A DNA stretch of 64,000 nt from Paragordius varius (lineage: Eukaryota > Nematomorpha): positions 9,052,001 to 9,116,000 of the forward strand of contig OZ176051.1 in assembly GCA_964247055.1 (NCBI GenBank), written 5' to 3'. Within the stretch, counting starts at the first letter, position 1. The number at the start of each line of letters is the position of its first letter. Position numbers and translations under genes: made by a program. The notes beneath the pieces were generated by a model. It made no database searches. It was given only the letters and a program-made list of their open reading frames with translations, and was not told the origin of the DNA. Positions 12,391 to 23,700 of the stretch are shown here, in pieces.

Positions 12391-13906
12391 TTTCGATAGG
12401 TTTTTTCGAAGGGTTTCAAAAGTTGATGACCTTATTCTCCTCTTTGGTCACTAATTGCATCTTTTGGAAAAAAACATAGATGGGAATCCACCATATGGAG
12501 CTTTAGACTCATGCGGCATCCTATAGGATAAAAATTAATATAAATGTTTAAAAAACAAATGTATTATAATATACATACCTATACTATATAAAGAATCGAT
12601 TAAACGAGTGCCTAATTCCACGTATTTGTTATTTTTTGTATTTCCCAAAAAATTTTGAGAAAATGTTCGCAATGCAACTATGCCGCTTTTTCTTTGGGTT
12701 GCATTTTAGATTCAAATGCCACATCATTGAAAAGATTCGTAACCTAAAATTAAATGTATATACCTGCGGCCCTATCAAAACTGCGGCGTTAATTTTGGCA
12801 GGCGTCATCCTGAACTTCCTGAAGTAATGGGCCCAAGCTTCGCCATTTTTATCAAGACTGCACAAAAATGTTTTGGCCAATCCAAGCAGCGTGTGCAATG
12901 GCGGCCAAACGAATTTGTTAGCCGATATTAATGGAGAATATATCTGATTCTTGGGCCCGACTTCATAAGTTCTTACGGGCCAATTTTTTGTGTGTAGTGT
13001 TTCTCGGTGTCACGCGAGACCCACTCACACAAAGGGCAAAAAAATTTGGGAAATCCTTTCTGTATACCGTCGAGCAGTCCCATGACCTATTAAAATATTA
13101 GAATTTTAAGAACTTTATAATCCCCTGTTACATGCCAATAATGATAGTTGTATCGCAGTAGTTCCTAAATGTTTTGAAAAATATCATAAGCCTCCATATA
13201 AACTCGGCTGGATGCGATTAATATTGGCCTGTGCTCTCCGGCACGGTCCAATAAAAATGCCTTCAAAACTTTCCTAAAGATGTAAAATATTATATACCAG
13301 AGAAGCGTCTAGAAATAATACCCATTGTGATGAATCATATGGATAATTCATTTCCTTCATTAAGCCAATCACATCATGACACCAAGATAAATAACTGTTT
13401 TCGGAAAAATATTTTCGGTATATTCCTCTATTCCGAAGACTAGTTATGTTGATGTCAGTTAAATTCTTTCGATTAAGAGTCCTCACCATAAGTTCGGACG
13501 ACCTAATATAATAATATATTGAAAAAATGTTTGGCTTATTCAAAGATAAATACAAAATTCGCATTTCAGCTTAAGTAAATTAAAATAAATTATAAAATGC
13601 GTAAATCTATTATTTTTTCTAAAAATACCGTTTTGAGAGATGCAATTTTTTGATTAGGGATATCACCTCAGTGCCACTTAATTTATTAGTGTCCTTTATA
13701 TCTTGATGATAAAATTCCAAATCAGTATCATCCATCATATCAAATAAATCGATATGAATGGTTGGAGATGAAGGTACGGGAAGGTCAATGGAATGATAAA
13801 CAGGACGAATTGCACAGGAAAAGTTTGGATATTCGATAGGTTTTTTGTTTTTTTTTGGTAATGTTAATAAGAAATGGTTTTGGAACTGCACAAAAGTAAC
13901 ATTCAT
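12390..13906 (-). mobile_element. broken ORF of an unclassified arthropod repeat family
   Basis: Minus-strand frames give ordered pieces that resemble a protein I recall from many arthropod genomes, always in multiple copies. They include GTEVISLIKKLHLSKRYF near 13,630, WCHDVIGLMKEMNY near 13,370, a CPLCEWVSRDTEKHY segment near 13,030 (paired cysteines), WPPLHTLLGLAKTFLCSLDK near 12,860, IGPQV near 12,770 and MSLKLHMVDSHLCFFPKD near 12,470. The order and spacing match the family. It is broken in several places and looks old. It lies inside the pair of long inverted repeats and may be the cargo gene of that element. I do not know the enzyme class. Confidence 0.65.
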
Positions 13907-14249
13907 AATAAGATTTTGGCTCTCGCCATATCATAGGGATACCACAAGGGAGTCCAGGTCCGGTTTTGTGGTACCATGCTCCTAAACTAATGCTACATGT
14001 CCGAGATACGGTGTTCGGGGCCCAAATCTAGGTTCGCCATAATATAAAAAAATAGTTTTTTATGTAAGTGGTAATGTTTATAGTATTAGTTTTTTTGTGT
14101 ATTGTCCACATATATGGCAAACAATATTTTTATCCATCCTAAAATTATAAATATATATATACTTGGGTAGTATTTATATTTTTTGTACATTTTGGGTATA
14201 TAATAATGTTTCTTGATGAAAAAACTGATATGGAGTATATCTAAGTGTG

Positions 14250-14823
14250 GGAAAATTTAAAAATATCATATGAAATAAAGAATATAATATATGCAGCTGA
14301 GTAAAATTTAGCTTTTTTTACATAAAAAAAACAGCAAAAAAGATGTAAAAATTAAATTTATTTTTTAAAATAAAAGTCCACAAAGCTATTACAAAGTGAT
14401 ATTTATACTTAAACAAACATCATTAACATCCAAGAACATATAATAAAGTTTGTTTTGATTTAATAAATTGATAAAAAATATTTGTGTGAAAAAATGTTAA
14501 GTTACCCAATTTTTGAGGGTTTTTGCCCCCTAAAACAAAAAGTATTGGATATTTTGAGTAATTTTTTTTTTATTTTGAAGATAAATTGGTAATTTTTTGT
14601 AAAAATACTTATGTAAGCCACATAATATTTGTTTACATAACAAAAATATTTACAAACAAGAAAATTTTGGATATGTCCAAATATGGAAAAAGTCCCATAT
14701 CTCGAAAACGAGCTGGGTAAGTAAAAAAAATTTTCACGCAAATCTGATCACAATACTATAAGGAATCAGAAAATATTTAGAAAATTGAGTCCAGAAAATT
14801 GACCCCATATTTTGTTGCACAGT
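14250..14823 (-). repeat. long inverted repeat, right arm, ending CACAGTG|TA
   Basis: Reverse-orientation partner of 9,158-9,725 over about 560 bp, roughly 85-90% identical by eye. The outer end (GTTGCACAGTG followed by TA) mirrors the left arm. It interrupts a hAT BED-finger coding segment just after a CLICNE motif, so it was inserted into a hAT copy. Confidence 0.8.
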
Positions 14824-15411
14824 GTAATTCATTGCATATCAAACAAAGAGGTTGTTCATTATTACCATTACAATTTAGAAATGTGAAGCCAAATTGAAGA
14901 AAAGACTCATCATATTTTCTTTTTCGCACATTAGATGTAATACTTTGTCCTGACTGAGAAGAATTTGTTGGATTTATATCTGCGTCATTACAATTCTTAT
15001 TTAACAGCTATTTATCCATGGGCAAAAATTATTTTTATCCTAAAATACAATAAATATATAAAAATAACATATTGCAGGGTATATGATTATTAATCACCGA
15101 ATAAAAAAAAACTAAAATTTTGTTACAAGGGCATTGACAAATTAAAACTAGAAGAGCAAATATAATTTTTTTTTCACAAAAGACGTTCCCAAAGACAATC
15201 TTTTCTTCAATCTTCATTAAACATTTAAATAGCTATGTTCGGAAGAGAAATGCTGGTATAAACAATTTTTCGGAACCAGATGATATATATATACGATAAT
15301 TGTTATTTTTTTATAACAATAATATTACAAGTTAAAAAACATTTTGTTAAATTGTATTTTTATCACTCGCGACCCCAAATGGGGTCGCGACCCATAGTTA
15401 AAGAACCCCTG
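14824..15411 (-). mobile_element. 5' end of a hAT transposon with ZBED-type N terminus
   Basis: At 15,366-15,411 is a classic hAT terminus, reading on the minus strand CAGGGGTTCTTTAACTATGG followed by two GGGTCGCGACC-type blocks. Downstream on the minus strand, 15,040-14,830 encodes KRKYDESFLQFGFTFLNC and PLCLICNE, the start of a ZBED/hAT transposase with the first CxxC of its BED zinc finger. One stop lies near the start. The copy ends where the long inverted repeat (14,823) begins; the rest of the transposase was not found on the far side. Confidence 0.8.
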
Positions 15412-16103
15412 TTCTAGAGCATTTGCTCTAACCAAAAAAATCGTTAGTCCGAATAAGTATTCTTTGAAAGGACCGTGTACACTAAAAACTGGTTAATAGA
15501 TATTGAAAATATATAAATTTTAAAATTTAACATTAATAATTTTCGGCCATACAGATGCACTTTAAAGGTCGCATTTAGCCCCAATTTAAGCAAAATATTG
15601 GTGTAATATATTTTTTAGTACTCAAGATAAATAAACATTAAAATCATTTAAAATTATTTTTAAAACACTTTTAAAAAATACATTGATGATTTAAACCAAT
15701 TTTATTACAGAATTCGACCTTTACATTTTTTAATTAAATAATACCTTTTATCCCAGATTCGAGGTGATATGAATCATCATCATATAAACAATTTTTAATA
15801 ATTGCAATTATCAATATGCTTTTGATTTTTATTCAAGAAAATAATTTCCTTTTTCCCGATGAAGTCCTTTTATCGCCATAATTACTTAAAAAACCCTAAT
15901 TTTTTATTTTAGTACAACAACATTATATTATAATTTTTATTTATGGACTTAAAAAGTTTTACATATTTGGACCCGTTTCAAATGGGATTTCTTTATATTC
16001 AAAGTAAAAATAAATATAAAAATTGCGCGAAACGGTTAATATATGTTTCTCTAAGTCAAAAATTCCAAGTCATCGGGAAATTTTATGGAAATGTATTTCA
16101 TAT
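15412..16103. other. AT-rich non-coding stretch
   Basis: No supported gene. The bases just after the hAT terminus should hold one copy of its target duplication, but the partner is missing, so it cannot be confirmed. Confidence 0.35.
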
Positions 16104-16314
16104 TATACCATTTACACTTCAAATTCACCCTTGACAACTAAAATTCACTCTTGAATTTTTCAATTACCCTCGAATTCACCCTAACATAAATTATGTGTTT
16201 TTTAAGATTAATAATTTCCTATAATTTAATATATTTTTTAAAAAAATATTGTTTAAAATTGTTCGAGGGTGAATTTAAATTGTTCAAGGGTGAATTTGAA
16301 TTGTAAATGGTATA
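16104..16314. mobile_element. 211-bp MITE with about 30-bp terminal inverted repeats
   Basis: The left end reads TATACCATTTACACTTCAAA followed by TTCACCCTTGA, and the right end is its reverse complement with one difference. Subterminal copies of TTCACCCT/AGGGTGAA repeat inside both arms. A second member lies at 31,219-31,514. No coding capacity. Confidence 0.85.
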
Positions 16315-17660
16315 TTTTAATCATGACGAACGGACTTTGACTTTGCTCAAACTGGGGTACCGGTCATATTTTTAAACGACAACGGGAGTCTCCAATAATT
16401 TATATTTCCGTCGTAATATAAAAGCATAAATAGAATATTTAGATTAATTTGATTGAAGTGAAAAGGTTAATATCTAAATATTATGTGGTCATATTAAAAC
16501 ATTTAAAATAATGTTTTATTTTTTAGATCCAACGGCCAAAATTTAAGTCAGTCATTAATTGCATTGAACAATAAAAATCCCAAAATATATAAAAAATGGA
16601 TATATTATTTTATTTTAACTTATGACCTTTATAGGCTGTCATATTTGCTCTTTTGGTTAAAGTTAAAATATAACTTATTCTATATTGGATCTTTTATTGC
16701 TATACAAATACAAACTTCAAACCATCAAATATTAAATATTAATACAAAAAAATTATGATATCCGAGTTGATTGCAATATCAATCGAAAATTAGGAAACCT
16801 AAAATTTAAATTTAAAGCATTACAATAATTTTCAAATTTTTTTCATTGGGCCAATGAAAAATGAATATCAATTCAAATATGGTTAATTCAGTAACATTGC
16901 GATTATCCTAATCGTCGCCAACAAAATTTAAAACAATACGTTTAAATCATACCTGTTATAAAAATGCTAAAACTTTGTAATCAAAATTTCTATACATTGA
17001 TCTACAATCACATTATACTGATTAATATCTTTAATAACACAATGTAAAACACAATTTACAACTAAAATGCACAAATTTATATGTTTGTATATGTATCTTT
17101 CTGGATTAATGTGTTATACCCTACTAAATAGTAAACTAATTCCAAAACTCAGATCTTTTAAAGATGAATTTGATTTTTATATCCAAATTTCAATTATCCT
17201 ATATTATCTTAGGGATGTTTTAGAGTAAATATATGATTATCGAAACTGAGCCTCCAATATTATACATATTTTAGATAAAAGTCATTAAAACTGTGTAACT
17301 TAGATTGTAAAAACCGGTTCCGTTTTAAGGAATACACCAGTTTCATTCCTCTTCAATTAACTAACGCTTTAAATAATGTTCACTTATTCTAAAAATTTTT
17401 ACTCGTAAAATGTAAAATTTTGTTTTTGCTTTTATTGTATAAAGGCAATTTTGTTAAATATATTAACAATCTTCAAACTTATTTTAAATGTTATTTGTTT
17501 AAATTTGTTTGCTTGCGTAGCATCTTTCAAGCTGGCATTAAATATGTCCAATAACCTCTGATACAGGTATTAAAAAAATGAACTTTAAAATAATAACTAA
17601 AATAGAATGCTGTTAACATTAGATATAAAAAATTTTTACGAAGATTAATTACATAATTTT
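16315..17660. other. AT-rich region upstream of the orphan gene
   Basis: No supported exon was found. If the orphan gene starts near 17,675, its promoter should lie here. Confidence 0.35.
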
Positions 17661-17666
17661 ATTGAT

Positions 17667-17742
17667 ATGAAACAATGGATTTCTGTAATTACATGCTCTT
17701 TAATCTTTTTCGTAACATTAAAAAGTGCAATGTTTCAGTCAG
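17667..17742 (+). other. alternative first-exon frame resembling a signal peptide
   Basis: An ATG at 17,667 opens MKQWISVITCSLIFFVTLKS, an ideal signal-peptide pattern, and reaches the same TCAG|GTATTA donor in phase 1. The overlapping ATG at 17,675 has a better start context (ACAATGG) and reaches the donor in phase 2, the phase that fits the next exon. If the first were right, another small exon or acceptor would be needed. This decides whether the product is secreted. Confidence 0.35.
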
Positions 17743-20700
17743 GTATTAATCATTATTATATATACTCCTCAAATGCATAACTATTATAAATAGTTTTTTC
17801 TTAAAATGGTTGAAGTCTTGAAATAATTATGAACAAAATTGGGCTTTATTAGACAAGTAATTCCAAATCCTTTTCTTAAAAATATAATAATTATTTTTTC
17901 ATCAATTAATATATAGTTTATAATAGCGGTAAACGGAAATCCCTAACGTTTTATATTTAAACAGTGTTTGATTTCAGGGGTGGTAGATATATTGTACTTT
18001 TAGGAGGATTAATTCAGATAATTTTCCCAACCTTTTTTACCATATTCCCAACGGACACAAAATCATCCCACCTGAAGCTATCTTTTTACGTTTTTGTTTT
18101 AATCAGAAAAAAATTTAATTATTAACGGACTCTTTGTATGTAAAGCGTTATAAAAACCATTTCTTTGAATAATTTAACCCCTTTTTAAAATTCAATAGTT
18201 ATAGTGTAACACGTATGTTTTGGGGTTTGGGACCCAAAAAATTTAAATTTGAATATCTTGAAATATATATATATATGGATATTAAAAAAATATATTGATT
18301 TAATCGCTTACAAAAAATTCTTTTACTAATAATTTAATCATTTATATTTGAAATTTATTAATATAAAAAACAATATTAAATAGATATGATTAAAAATAAT
18401 ATATTAATTAAATTATTTCATCAAGGTTTGTTTTTTATCAGTAAATACATTAGTTATTATAATACTAAATTTTTTTTAAGAAAAGTAAAAATTGTAATTT
18501 CAGCGATTTGTGGTTTTTACCCATACGGTGTAATGCCAATTGCCCATAAGTAATGCGAAATGACCAATATTAATGTGCATATTGTATTTATAATGGTAAA
18601 ATTGATTCCGAAAAATCGTTAACAGATTAAGATTTTGTTATTTATTAATATTACAACAAATTTTAGCATAAGATGAAAAAGAGTTTCATAATTCTAATAA
18701 TCATAAGGTGTGTGTTAAATAAAATATTCGGAAATTTCACACTGTGTTATAATTAAATGTAAATTGTTTTGCCTTCGTCTAAAATAGATAGAACACACGT
18801 GAAACAAACAGATGATATTATTTGATAGTTATATTATCAAATACATAATGTTATATTTTTATTTTTCAACAACACTTTATTGGATGCCAAAGGTAATTTG
18901 ACCAAATCTCCCAAAAATTGACGGCTATGAGGATTAAATTTTAAAGTTACGTTTTTTATAATTTGCTTAAATTAAGACTTATTTACTAATATCCATCATT
19001 TTAGTGACTTTTATATTTAAAGTGCCAGGTTTGACCTCAAAAGTAAAGAAGGCGTTAATCTTTGTTACAAATTAAATATTTATACATTTAAGATTAATTA
19101 ACGTACCCTACTCAAATCTATTAATTATACATAAAATTTCTTATTTATTCTAATTCAAGGTGAACACACTGAAGTAGTAGCACCTCGCAAAGTTTTAATA
19201 GATCCAGAGGAGATTACCGAACGTATAAATTTAGTTCATATATTTTCTAAAGCGACTAATCTATATTCATTATCGTAATTATATTTATAGATATATGCAG
19301 TCGTTCAGAATGGGGAGTATGGGAATTATATGAACCAATGAACTTAACAGAGTATATTTTATTTGTTGCATATACTGATGGGAAAGGGTTTTGATATACT
19401 TTAAACACTTTTCAGAGGATAACGACAATTTAGGGTATTTAACAAATTTTAATATGAATAGCTTTAACTCCCAAAACCCAGCCCTTTTTGTTGTTTGTTT
19501 TGTTTAAAAAACGAAAGAACTTGCTAAAGCAGCTTGGAAAGCTAACGTAAACTTATTAAATGTTAAGAAATCTTGATAAATTATATATTTTCTGAGAAGA
19601 ATTAGAATTATGATGATATTGGTTACAATTCTTACGAGTAATATAAAACCAGTAAGTTAACTCCAAATCAAAAAATCGCAAAATTAGCGCATATAAGGGT
19701 GAAAGCCATATGCTTTATCTCAAAAAATATTATTAAAAAACATGATATATCCAAAGATCAAAATATTTCTATAATTTATTTTTATATGTCGCCTCGAATC
19801 TAATATTTTACCCATCTAATGAACTACTTTTCTTAAGCTAGGCGGGATAAAATTGATTTTGCATAACCTTGCTTCTATATGATTTGATTAGTAAAATTAT
19901 TAGATAATGTATAGCATGCATCGAATAAAATTTCAACTTTTTCATTGAGTGTATTCCATGCAATTATTTTAAATTAATACAAGATATATTTAGAGCTTTT
20001 ACTTATTGAAATTTAGTAGGAACATATCAAACTTATGTTTGGTATTTTTAATATTTCTCTCTTTTAATAGGAGATTTTTGGATGAATTCTTAGACAATGT
20101 CATTCTTCAGAAATTCTATGCCAGGTACCATATGGCCATTTTCAATCACCATCGCAAGATTCATCGTGTAGGAGGGACCTATCATTACGCCATAAGTTCA
20201 AGAAATTATCATGATATGCAACTTCTTATACAAGTCTTTAATGCTAGCGTAATTCTTTCGTTTACGATAAATATATTGTAAAATCCGGAGTAACTGATGT
20301 TGACAATTTTAATAATAATTTTGTTAGCTATGAAGGCTAGAGCTTTATTTAAAATTACAGAAAATCGGATGAAATGGGTCAAACTGAATAATGCGCAATT
20401 ATAATTTTAGGGATTAAAAGATACACAAATAGAGGCGATGGACTTTTCCAGTAAAAACTACAAAAATCAACTCATTTAGATCCTATTATAAAAAAATTAT
20501 AGCTAATAATAATACATTTACATTTAATTATTTGGGTCAGTCGTGGATTATAACAAATACAATTATTTGTTGTTTCAAGTTAAGCATCCGCCCTTAATTA
20601 TAATTAAATAAAAAATTTTGATATAAACCTATAAAAATGGTAGAATGTATAATTTTGGATTAAATTGCTTTACGACATTCAAAAAGTTCTGGTAGCTTTG

Positions 20701-23700
20701 TTAGAAACACTCAAAAGAATCGTAAATCATCGCACATTATGATAAATAAACTTATTTATAATTCCAATTGTTGTGAAATTAAATTATTGTTTACACGAGG
20801 TATGAAATGCTTAAAATTAAACAATGCAATTTGACGAAGCGCATTTTATGAAAATTTAAAACAACTAAAATAATATTCAAAAATATATAACATTTTTCTA
20901 CGTATAATTATAATAACTAACCTATAGAAAATTTAATATTGCCAAAAGTTTCATTTAAACATAAAATGCACATAACTTAGAACTTAGTGATTTTCGATAT
21001 TAAGTAGTTGCCTTAATTAATAAAGCTTAACCAATATTATGTGTAAATTCGAAGGTATTTTATCTAGTTTATAAATATATACTTAATAAAGATAATATTT
21101 TTTTCAATTATTTAGGGGTCAATATGGGATGAAAATGTCAAAAATATTATTTTATTGTGCCATTTTAAAAAATGACATTTTTATCAAAAGAACTCCCCTA
21201 TTATTTCAGTAAATTACTCACCGAATAGAATAAAAGCGTTTGAAAATATCAATCGGTGTTAATTAATATAGAAATTAATTGAAGTTTTTACAATTTCTTA
21301 GCAAGTAATTTTATTTGGGTTTATTTAAATAAAGACATCTTGACTAAATTTGATAAAATTATTATAATGCCGGAAATTCCCCTTTTTAACACTGAAATCG
21401 AAATGTGTGTCAAGATTTTATTTATAAATATAAGGAAGTTAAATTTAATATTTTTATTAAAGAAAACCCTAACTTTTGGCGGCAGTTTTGAATAGTATAT
21501 ACTTTTATTATAAATGAATTTCATTTTTACGTTATTAAAGATATTGGTAATTAGATTAAATATTTTTTTCATTTAAATTTACTTTAAAATATTTGATTGA
21601 TTGGGAAAGCCTTCAAATTGATAATATGGCTGAACGATTAAAATCGATTTAAATTAAGGAAATCAGTATTCCATTAAAATTAAATTTTGGTTTGCTTAGT
21701 TCTATATAGATGTTCAACCACTTGTGACACCAATCATTAGGATATGTGGTCATGATGATGATAGCCTTGGTGTTACGTATGGAGATGACGCACTTAATAG
21801 ACATATTGAATTTTGTTACGATTTTCCTCGCTTCCAACTGTTATACAATATAAAGACTCTGCAAAAAGTGAATATTTAAATACAGTGTAAAAAATCGGCG
21901 ATTATTGTGATAATTAAGGATATCATAATTAGAAATTTTATGGTTCTTTTGATTTTGGGGCTTACTTGTTAAAATGCTTCACCAAATTATAGAAGTTGTC
22001 ATTAAAGGGCACATTATTTAAACTTAAATGGTAAAAGCTAAAGCTTGAAACCAAGTAAGTTTTTTTTTATAACTACACTAGGGGTGCCTGCTGAGTGTGG
22101 CAATTTAGCTGATATAAGTAATTTGATATTATATATTTTTCTGCCAGAGAAAGCGTTAGTCACAATGATTTTTATGTTTGAATGCGTAACATAGGGTGTG
22201 GTCCTAAACCATGTCCTATTTGAAAAAAGTTCTTGAATATTAGAAAACGGCAAACATTACATTGGGATTCAATAGTTTTTCGAACAATGCTAATAGTAAA
22301 GTATAACAAAAGGTTGGGCCCTTCCCAGTGGTACTAAGCTTAATTATTGCCCTTTAGACCAGAAAATTTTTTATTGTCTTCTGAGTTGGAAATTGTTTTA
22401 GAATCACCACTTTATATCCATATAATAGTGCATTACAGAGTTAGATCTACCCAATGTAAATTTCTCTACAAGAAATATAAACATGATAATAAATTGTTCC
22501 TTAGCGATAGCAAAGCTTAATGGCCAGGTTATCTTTATATGGTGACGCGTTTAAATATGGTGGGACCCTACCTACGGGTTAATATAAAACAGATACTCAC
22601 TTGAATGTTTGTCCTTAAGACACATATACTAATATTAAATTTAAGTGGCTATAAAGCTCAAGCAAAAAATCGCTTTAAAGCCATTTTAATATCTGATTGA
22701 AATTTATCTTTCAGAGAATGGAGTTTTAACCAGCAGCTTATAAAAAAGCGCTTAGCTATATCTTTTATTTTTTCCGAAAATTTGCAAAACCACACTATTA
22801 ATTTCACGTGTCCATAATTACCACGATTAGTAGATTATCGGGACGATGTGCTAAACTTTGAACAATTATAACTAACCATCCCTATAATGAAAAATAAGCA
22901 CCCGTAAAATATTTTTTGCATATTAATCAAGTAATTATTTTTTTAATTTAAAGACAAATTCAGATTATAACAAAGTAGTATCATACACAATATAAAAGTA
23001 AATATCTTAGAGCAGCGCTATTTTAATTAGTCACTGGGTAAAACATCGAACAATTAAAAATAACGTGGCATGATAAGATTTTTGCGAAAGAATTTGAGAC
23101 TATATGATTTCAATATCCGTTTAAAAAGATAGTGAGGAGCTTATATTTTACTCTGCTAAATACTTACAAAAAAACGCCTGGTTCTAAAGCAACAAACCCA
23201 TATGATATGGATTCAATACTAATTAAATTATTTTCGATTAAAAGACAAAACATAAGCTTTTTATAAATTAGTTTGTGTTAAAAACTGCAATTTATGTTAA
23301 ACGCCCTTAAGAAATTGTGTCTGTGGCTAATTTTTTTCAGTTTCAATTATTTGTTGTTGTTGTTGCTAAGGACGATTCCGATTACTGGAACATTGAAAAT
23401 ATAGCTTCTCCATTCTTTACGAATACTGGATCTAACGTTTTGTTCGGATAGTGATTGGTTGGTTTCTTTGAGGATGTTATCCATCCAACGAGTTCGTCTT
23501 CTACCTCTTTTACGAGCTCCACTCACTTTTCCCAGCATCAGTGACTTTTCAAGTGAGTTAGCTCTCATATGGTGGCTAACAAAAGAGAGTTTTTGCCGTA
23601 TTAAGCTGCCTAGAAGTGACATTTCCGGGTTAATTTTATTTAAAAAAGTGGTTAAATACCAAAATCAGATTAATCAAGGCTACAGTTCTCCCCAAATTCC

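Noticed and set aside
15943-16134. 63-codon frame
   Set aside because: Its end reads into the terminal repeat of the MITE at 16,104; no family features.
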